Origin: Bos javanicus
Lineage: Eukaryota; Chordata; Mammalia; Artiodactyla; Bovidae
Assembly (NCBI RefSeq): GCF_032452875.1
Contig: NC_083885.1
Coordinates: 65,889,625-65,953,624, forward strand
Direction of reading: 5' to 3'
DNA length: 64,000 nucleotides
Shown piece by piece: positions 57,838 to 64,000 of this stretch. Within the stretch, counting starts at the first letter, position 1. Each line of letters opens with the position of its first letter. The translations under genes were made by a program, and so were the position numbers. Under the pieces are notes generated by a model. It searched no databases, was not told the origin of the DNA, and saw nothing but the letters and a program-made list of their open reading frames with translations.

Positions 57838-57963
57838 CCAGGGGGTTACAAGTGCCAAGTTCTCCAGCATCACATCATGGTATATGGATCACTGAGCCTT
57901 ATCAAGCAGATTCCATTCCTCCAAAGAGAAGCACATGGCCACATCCTCAGAGGTCACATTACC
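57838..57963 (-). pseudogene. KRAB-A exon of locus 3, disabled
   Basis: After the acceptor TTGGCAG, 126 nt encode G-N-V-T-S-E-D-V-A-M-C-F-S-L-E-E-W, then NLLDKAQ and TGA (57891-57889), followed by SIYHDVMLENLALVTPW. The usual FSWEEW has become FSLEEW. The donor reads ATAAGG, so the exon should not splice normally. Confidence 0.92.
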
Positions 57964-58174
57964 CTGCCAAGATGGTGACAGAAGCATCACAGAACAGTCC
58001 ACTTCAGAGCCACAGTCTCTTCCCCCACACGTCTATTCCATGCCCAACCTCCGCGCAAACTCCCTAACTCAGGGTTCTGAGAAACTAGACCTTGACACCA
58101 CTGATGCCTTGTGCCTTCATGCGCCCGTGAATCACTGGATCCAGACATCCACAAGAGGAAGGTGAAAAAACATA

Positions 58175-58400
58175 CAGGTGAACCTTGGATAACACAGGTT
58201 TGAACTGCAAGCGTCCACTCATGCTTGAATTTTTTTCAGTAAATAAATACTACTTCATGAGCTGTGTACAGGTTGGTTGAGTCAGCAGATATGGAGCTAC
58301 AGACACAGAGGGTCAGAATGTAAATTTCATGTGGATTTTAGAGTGTGCAGAGGGTTGGTGCTCCTAACCTCTCGTCGTTCAAGGGTCAACTGTGTATCTA
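58175..58400. mobile_element. MER2-like Tigger element
   Basis: Imperfect inverted ends, 'gtgaaccttggataacacag' on the left and 'cgttcaagggtcaactgtg' on the right, about 210 bp apart. Internal 'gtttgaactgcaagcgtcc' matches non-autonomous Tigger/MER2 elements. Confidence 0.8.
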
Positions 58401-58813
58401 AGCCATGCGCTGGCATAGAAGGATCCAGCTGCTCATTTTACCCTCATATTACCAAGGGCTCAATACCAGATCCTAGAGCCATAAGGTACACTCTCTAAGG
58501 ATGCACCACTCTTTCCAGTGCATATCCCTCACTTCTCTAGATTCCACAGCCGCATGCCATGGCTACCACCACCTGAGGGTTCACACCGTAGGCACGTCCC
58601 TGGTCTCCCCATGTTACTTGTACCTTAATTGGCATCTCTTCACTCCACTGTTGCGGGTGGAATTCCCAGTGTATAGTTATGGAGACAGCCAAATACGTGA
58701 CACTGAACATATGACACAGATAGACGTTTATAAATCACATAGATGCAGAGCCTAAGAAAGGAGGACACACCACACCACACAAGACCACATGGAGGTTGTA
58801 TTTCAGAAAGAGT
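58401..58813 (-). other. Intron 1 of locus 3, unannotated part
   Basis: No repeat or exon recognised. Confidence 0.4.
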
Positions 58814-59009
58814 AGGCTTCCCCTGTGGCTCAGCTGGTAAAGAATCCACCTGCAATGCAGGAGACCTGGGTTTAATCCTTGGGTTGGGAAGATCCCCCGG
58901 AGAAGGGAACAGCTACCAACTCCAGTATTCTGCCCTGGAGAATCCCAGGGACAGTATAGTCCAAGAGGTCTTGAACAGTCAGACACGACTGACTGACTTT
59001 CACTTTCAC
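58814..59009 (+). mobile_element. Bov-tA SINE
   Basis: Complete: 'aggcttcccctgtggctc' to 'cgactgactgactttcac'. Confidence 0.93.
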
Positions 59010-60526
59010 TAACTAAGTTAGTTTACAAATAATCTGACCCCCAGTTTGATAGAACAGAAAAGAGTAAACCGCCACGGACTGCGGAACGTAAGCTTTGTAG
59101 TGTCAAGAGAAGTGTTCCTTGGTTTCGATGGGAGGATGTGATAGGCTTTTTGCAAAATTCCATGGATTGGTAGAAACTGAAACCTGCTACAAAGAGAGAA
59201 ACAGGAACTGCTCTCGTCTTCTTGATTAAAAAAGAAAAAAAGAGGGGGAGTATCTGGCTAGGAGAGCTTACCTGTAGGAACAGAGTGGGGAGGGCAACTT
59301 GTATTCAGGATATCTGAGCCATTGTATTTTTCACCCCCCACGTTAAGGTTACCCATAATGGGCCTATGTGCCAATCTAGCAGACGACACCCACACCATGC
59401 TGTACACAGTTCGCCATGATTTGATATCACACCAGACATCCCATGTCTTCCACTAGCAGTCGCAGCCCCAAAACTGTCTATGAAGCTCTCCCCGCCTGGC
59501 TCTGTTCCCTGCCTCAGACTCAGTCACACAGAACCTCCTGTGGGTCTCAGACACACATGGCTCTCCTCCGCTTCTGTGTTTCACTTGCTGCCCCCTTGTA
59601 GAACCTTCCTCTGTCCACCTCTCCCTCACTCAAGTCACAGCCCACAGGTGGCCTGCCCCAGAGAACACGTGGTTCAGTGTCACGCCCCAGGGCGGGAATG
59701 GGACACCTTCTACTGTGTTGGTTCCACAAGCAGCCCCGGAAAGGTGGAGAACGTGATGAGTCTATGGCCGGGGGTTGGACGCGTTCGTGTTTCCGTGTAC
59801 TCCTGCACGGCCCTGAGGTGTCTGGCAGCCCTTTAACCTCTGACCCTCAATGCTCACTTCGCCTTTTATCAGGTGTCCCTCTGCCTGTCACCCTCCCCCA
59901 GTTGCCACAATGCTCTCAGAAACAGGTGCCCACCTGAAACTGCAACAGAACGCCCTGCGGCTCCTGGGCACGGAAGCCTTTCCCCATCCCCAGCTTCTTG
60001 TCTGTCGGTCAAGGGATACACACGACGATATCTTGATTTCCACTGCAGAACTAAAACAACCAACAAATAGAAAACGCTAAGCACTTGAGGAAGCATTCTT
60101 CTGAGACGATGAGGAAGCATTCTTCTGAGACGATCAGGAAGCCGACGAGGCCAGATTGAAGAAACGCAGGCCCAGCACACACGCCCTGGTCCTAACTGCC
60201 CCCCTGAACCCAGTAACTCCCCACTGACAGCCCGGGGGTTGGGACGCACTGTTTCAGGGCACGTCCCCACTGCGTCTCCCTGCGCCGGGCAAAGCAGTAC
60301 AGACAGTTCTCTCTGCTTCACGGAAAAGTCGAGCGCGAGATCCCATCCCGCACTTGCGCACAGACGCTGCGCTTTCGGCCTCACGCCTACGACACCTACG
60401 GCCACCCACCGCCGCCTCCCCCCGCCCCACCCCGCCCTGGATCCCGGGCCGGGCTGCGGCCCCGCGCTCCGGGCTTCAGTGTCTGGTGGGGCGAGGGCGG
60501 CGCGGGTCCGCGGGACGCGCGTTTAC
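59010..60526 (-). other. Intron 1 of locus 3
   Basis: Contains segments paralogous to 52130-52570. A direct repeat of 'aagcattcttctgagacgat' occurs at about 60092-60111 and 60114-60133, a local duplication of about 22 bp. No exon recognised. Confidence 0.55.
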
Positions 60527-60640
60527 CTGAGACGGCCCGGCAGCGCCGGCTGCCATCGGAGTTCGTGAAGGGCGGAGCAGGGCGGGGCTCGGTGCGGCCA
60601 TCCCCATCCCGGGCCAGGCGAGGGGGACGCCGGGCCACGT
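60380..60640 (-). promoter_or_regulatory. CpG island promoter of KRAB-ZNF locus 3
   Basis: Very CpG-dense block spanning the MAAGAAGPSQ exon. It lacks a TATA box and is comparable to the locus 1 island. Orientation comes from the exon and its GTAAAC donor on the minus strand. Confidence 0.7.
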
Positions 60641-60814
60641 GGGAGCCTCAGATCCGCCTCGGTGCAGTGGGGACAGCGCGTCTTCTCAGACCAGAACGTC
60701 CCTCACGTCTGTCCAAAGCCTTAGGCACCGGTGCCCAAACAGACCTAAGGCAGTTATAACGTCAGCCACGAGAGGGAAATCAGAAGTCCCGGCCTTGCGA
60801 ATTGGTCCTAAGAC

Positions 60815-61357
60815 CCTTGCTCCTTGGAAGGAAAGCTATGACCAACCTAGACAGCTTATTAAAAAGCAGAAACATTACTTTGCCAACAAAGGTCCATCTA
60901 GTCAAGGCTATGGTTTTTCCAGTGGTCACGTATGGATGTGAGAGTTGGACTGTAAAGAAAGCTGAGCGCCGAAGAATTGATGCTTTTGAACTGTGGTGTT
61001 GGAGAAGACTCTTGAGAGTCCCTTGGACTGCGAGGAGATCCAACCAGTCCATTCTGAAGGAGATCAATCCTGAATATTTACTAGAAGGACTGATGCTGAA
61101 GTGAAACTCCAATACTTTGACCACCTGATGAGAAGAGCTGACTCATTTGAAAAGACCCTGATGCTGGGAAAGATTGAAGGCAGGAGGAGAAGGGGATGAC
61201 AGAGGATGAGATGGCTGGATGGCATCACTGACTCAATGGACGTGCATTTGAGTAAACTCTGGGAGTTGGCAATGGACAGGGAGGCCTGGTGTGCTGCAGT
61301 CCATGGGGTCGCAAAGGGTAGAAACACGACTGAGCGACTGAACTGAACTGAACTGAA
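60815..61357 (+). mobile_element. BovB LINE 3' end
   Basis: Frame 60802-61104 carries the conserved C-terminal text, then a frame change near 61100. The 3' end is 'gaactgaactgaactgaa'. It inserted about 260 bp upstream of the locus 3 first coding exon. Confidence 0.94.
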
Positions 61358-61799
61358 TCATCCTCCAGTAAAGGAGGCAAAGCTCTCCTGGGAAATGGTG
61401 CTTTTGGGTTTCCAGGCAGAGGCGGGACTTCACTCCTTCTTAAAGAGGTTGTACTCAGATTACTGGAGCGTCCTGTCAGCAACCAAAACTCTTAGGTGTT
61501 TGGCGACCTATTTATTAGTTTGGACTCCAGGAAGTTCAGCATGCTCTCAGAGGCTAAACAGATTCAGATTCTCGCAGAAGCTATAGATATAACGTACCTG
61601 TCCTCCATAGAATCACAAAAGGTGTGTCCACTAGTAGAGAAGACTCATAAATATCATGTGCAATTCAAGCGTCAAAATTATAAAAATTCAACCATGTTTT
61701 GAAATTCAAGAAATTATCTTTAACAATCGTATGACAATGATCATAAATTGACAAAAGTAATTTATGTAAATTTGGAGTAATTGCTCTGCAAGAAATTGA
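61358..61799. other. Unannotated AT-rich segment
   Basis: No gene or named repeat recognised. Confidence 0.4.
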
Positions 61800-62292
61800 G
61801 ACATAAATCTAGAGTAAAAAAATGCCAATTACAAATTGGCAATTGCTATCTACCTCTACAAGGATTAACTCGTGTGCTCTGCAGCTGCTGACTTTCAACA
61901 TCTCCCAGAAAGGAGTTCAAGGTGGAGAGCAGAAATGAGGCACTCTGCTCGGGGAAAATTAGCAGGATAGGTCTTCAGATAGACGTTTTCAGGAGCCAGT
62001 TTTATGAGCCCAGTTCTTATATCTCCTCATATCTAGAAAACCACCAAAACCCTTCATTGTGACGACTGTTCCCTGTGACTAGTACTAACCTTGATGAGAC
62101 TAGCAGAAAACTTTTGCAAAAAATATGCCTGATTGCATGTACTCCCCCTTCACCAGAAGTACATATGTACTGACTCTCCCCTCTGCCTCTCTGGAGCAGT
62201 TTCGCAGCGCTCTCTGAAATGCTGTCTCCCAGGTTACAGTCCTCGTTTTGCCCCAAATAAAACTTGATACACAACTTCCACGTTGTGCATGT
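61800..62292 (+). mobile_element. ERV LTR-like element
   Basis: The 3' end has AATAAA at 62256-62261 about 30 bp before 'cttccacgttgtgca', a U5-like ending seen in class I LTRs. 'ggttacagtcctcgttttgc' precedes it. The 5' border is uncertain. Confidence 0.6.
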
Positions 62293-62364
62293 TTTTTAAG
62301 TCAACAGAAACAAACACTGGATGTTGGTATAGAGACGTAAAATTTGTCACAAACGTAACAGAAC

Positions 62365-62645
62365 GGGACTCCCCTGGTGGTACAGTAGTTAAGAATTCTC
62401 TTGCCGATGCAGGGAACCCAGGTTTTATACCTGTTCAGGGAAGATTTCACTTGCTGAGGAGCACCTGGGCCTCTGTGCCACCACTACTGAGAAGCCCACG
62501 CACCTAGAACCCATGCTCCACAAGAGGCCACAGCGATGAGAAGCCTACACACTGCAACAGAGAATAGCCCTTGCTCAGTGCAGTTACAGAAAGCCTGTGT
62601 GCAGTAATGAAGACCCAGTCCAGTAAAAAATAAATTAATTTTTTA
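62365..62645 (+). mobile_element. CHR-1-type SINE
   Basis: 'gggactcccctggtggtac' head, CHR-1 body and 'aaaaaataaattaatttt' tail. Flanks cgtaacagaac and tgtaacaggac are a diverged target duplication. Confidence 0.9.
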
Positions 62646-62779
62646 GAAAGACCTACATTATTAAAAAATGTAACAGGACAGATTATGGAGAACATTTAAA
62701 GGCATGTGTATATTTTGATCCTGGATTTATGGGTAGAGCGGCACCAGACAGCAGTGAGAAATGTAAGCTTTTAAATACG

Positions 62780-62862
62780 GTCTGCATGCCGCAACAAAGA
62801 CCAAAGATCCCACATGCTGCAGCCAAGACCTGGAGCAGCCAAATAAATAAAACTAACTATTA
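62780..62862 (+). mobile_element. CHR SINE 3' fragment
   Basis: 'gcaacaaagaccaaagatcc' and 'agcagccaaataaataaaac' are the end of a CHR SINE without its head. Confidence 0.75.
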
Positions 62863-63084
62863 AAAAGGAAAAGAGTTCTAAAAAAATAAAAAAGGGTCAA
62901 ACTTGAATCAGAGGGGCATCGGTAAATAGCAGAGTAGGAAATTATAGGTCCTTGTTCCCCCTAAAAACTCTAACAACATCACGCTGGTCAAAATAGTTTT
63001 TCAAGTACTGTAGAAACCAGTGAAGGATCTGCAGAAACTAAGCAAGCACCCTAACGAAAAAAATCCCACAAATCAAAATGATAA

Positions 63085-63210
63085 ATTGGGGGGATGTCCC
63101 AGAAGTCCAATGCTAAGACTTCGCACTTCCAGTGCAGGGGGCAGAGGTTTGATCTCTGTAAGGGAACTAAGATGTCACATGCCGTGAGTCCAAAAGCTAA
63201 CGGAAAAAAA
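63085..63210 (+). mobile_element. CHR-2-type SINE
   Basis: 'taagacttcgcacttccag', 'gcagaggtttgatctctg' and 'gggaactaagatgtcacat' mark a CHR-2 body. The head is eroded. Confidence 0.85.
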
Positions 63211-63750
63211 GATAATCTTGAGGGCATTTTCAACGGCTCCAGGCCCTCCTCCCAGGCACAGCGGAGTGAGGTGGAGGCTGCCGTATTCTCAATCCTACTG
63301 TGGGAAAGGAATGAAAAGCATGGCACTTAACTGCAACATTCTGGCTTGTCCGAAGGCTGGCCAGCAGTCTGGTTTCTGCATCGCTTGCCTCAGTGCTAAC
63401 GACAACGGTGGCGATAGTCTGAAAGTCAGGATGGAGGCCAGTAAGACCCCTGGTAGACTCCAAACCTCGGGAGAGCAGCAGGGAGACTGCAGTCCTGCCA
63501 CGTCTGGGGATAAAAAGACTAGGGCAGAGGAACGCAATAGAATGTTTAATGCCCTGAGAAAAATCAGGAGTGTGGGGGAGTGAGACTTTAGGGAAATTAA
63601 GATATTTAACGCAGCATACTGTGTACGGCAGTATGGGGGGGAAACACTCATACCCACACACCAGGGAAGATGCATGTCCAGAAAAAATCTGAGAAAGCCT
63701 GAAGCCTTCACAGCGGGTTAATCAGCAAAGGTCTTTCCCTGCATGGGTTG
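63211..63750. other. Unannotated segment
   Basis: Overlapping frames of 121 (plus), 143 and 138 (minus) codons show no family signature. No repeat named. Confidence 0.4.
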
Positions 63751-63945
63751 TGGCTTCCCAGATAGCCCTAGTGGTAAAGAGCCTGCCTGCCAGTGCAGGA
63801 GACGTAAGAGATGCGGTTCAATCCCTGGATCGGGAAAGATCTCCAGGGAAGATCCCCTGGAGAAAGAAACAGCCACCCACTCTAGCCTGGAGAATTCCAT
63901 AAACAGAGGAGTGGTGGGCTAAAGAATAAAGTCCATAAAGACTTG
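63751..63945 (+). mobile_element. Bov-tA SINE
   Basis: 'ggcttcccagatagcccta' head, then 'gagaagatcccctgg'-type body with a small internal duplication of the ctccagggaagatcccctgg region. Confidence 0.9.
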
Positions 63946-64000
63946 GAGAGATGGTTTAATGTAGTGGTTAAGAGTGACAGTCCCATCACCGTGGCCTAAC

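Larger units (their letters stand above)
54195..60556 (-). pseudogene. KRAB zinc-finger locus 3, decayed
   Basis: Minus-strand three-exon KRAB-C2H2 locus. The first coding exon, 60556-60527, encodes MAAGAAGPSQ and ends at a GTAAAC donor. The KRAB-A exon is 57963-57838. The linker and finger exon starts at 55641 after an intact TTTCAG. Its product would have been a KRAB repressor like that of locus 1. It is broken by a TGA in the KRAB box, loss of the KRAB-exon donor (AT instead of GT), a stop after the linker and several finger frameshifts. The exon-1 promoter island is intact, so transcription is possible without a full protein. It faces locus 1 (2.7-8.0 kb, plus strand) across the window. 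Confidence 0.88.

Noticed and set aside
1081..63945. tRNA genes at SINE heads
   Set aside because: CHR and Bov-tA heads derive from tRNA and keep box-like stretches, but none folds or aligns as a complete tRNA.

Overview
This window reads as nuclear DNA of a bovid ruminant (cattle, sheep, goat or a close relative). The species cannot be fixed from the sequence alone. The evidence is the transposon content: BovB LINEs with recognisable reverse-transcriptase reading frames, many Bov-tA and BOV-A2 SINEs, CHR-type tRNA-derived SINEs shared by ruminants and whales, a young ruminant L1 3' end, and class I retroviral relics. I find no intact protein-coding gene. Nearly every reading frame is a transposon fragment, an antisense shadow, or part of a decayed gene.

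Layout. (1) 2.5-8.0 kb holds a plus-strand KRAB zinc-finger locus: CpG-rich first exon, KRAB-A exon, then a linker and zinc-finger exon. It is disabled by a lost splice acceptor, frameshifts and stops. (2) 9-20 kb is intergenic: L1 fragments, a class I ERV gag-pro relic, an LTR, SINEs, a three-copy 72/75-bp repeat, a 5'-truncated young L1 and a Tigger-like DNA transposon. (3) 20.4-36.9 kb is a head-to-tail array of an unclassified unit, about 2 kb in its longest form, with a seventh copy at 46.5-47.3 kb. All seven copies carry a CTCF-like motif on the same strand. The array has been split by BovB insertions, one of them 5'-inverted with an 11-bp target duplication. It is also split by a near full-length processed copy of AASDHPPT, about 5.4 kb including later insertions. 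(4) 36.9-40.2 kb is a minisatellite of 21-23-bp units, with a solo LTR inside. (5) 40-50 kb contains a 5S rRNA pseudogene, old L1 pieces, a 71-bp tandem repeat, a MaLR-like LTR, a BovB 3' end, a CpG-rich unassigned block and a CHR-1 SINE. (6) 50.3-60.6 kb carries an ERV gag relic, an orphan minus-strand KRAB-A exon and a second, minus-strand KRAB zinc-finger locus, also disabled. (7) 60.6-64 kb is BovB, an LTR-like element and SINEs.

The three KRAB relics share exon design, intron phase and stretches of intron sequence, so they are paralogues from a local KRAB-ZNF cluster. The two larger ones face each other across the repeat array. No pathway can be built from these genes. The interest lies in the repeat array with its repeated CTCF-like motif, and in the dated layers of insertion.
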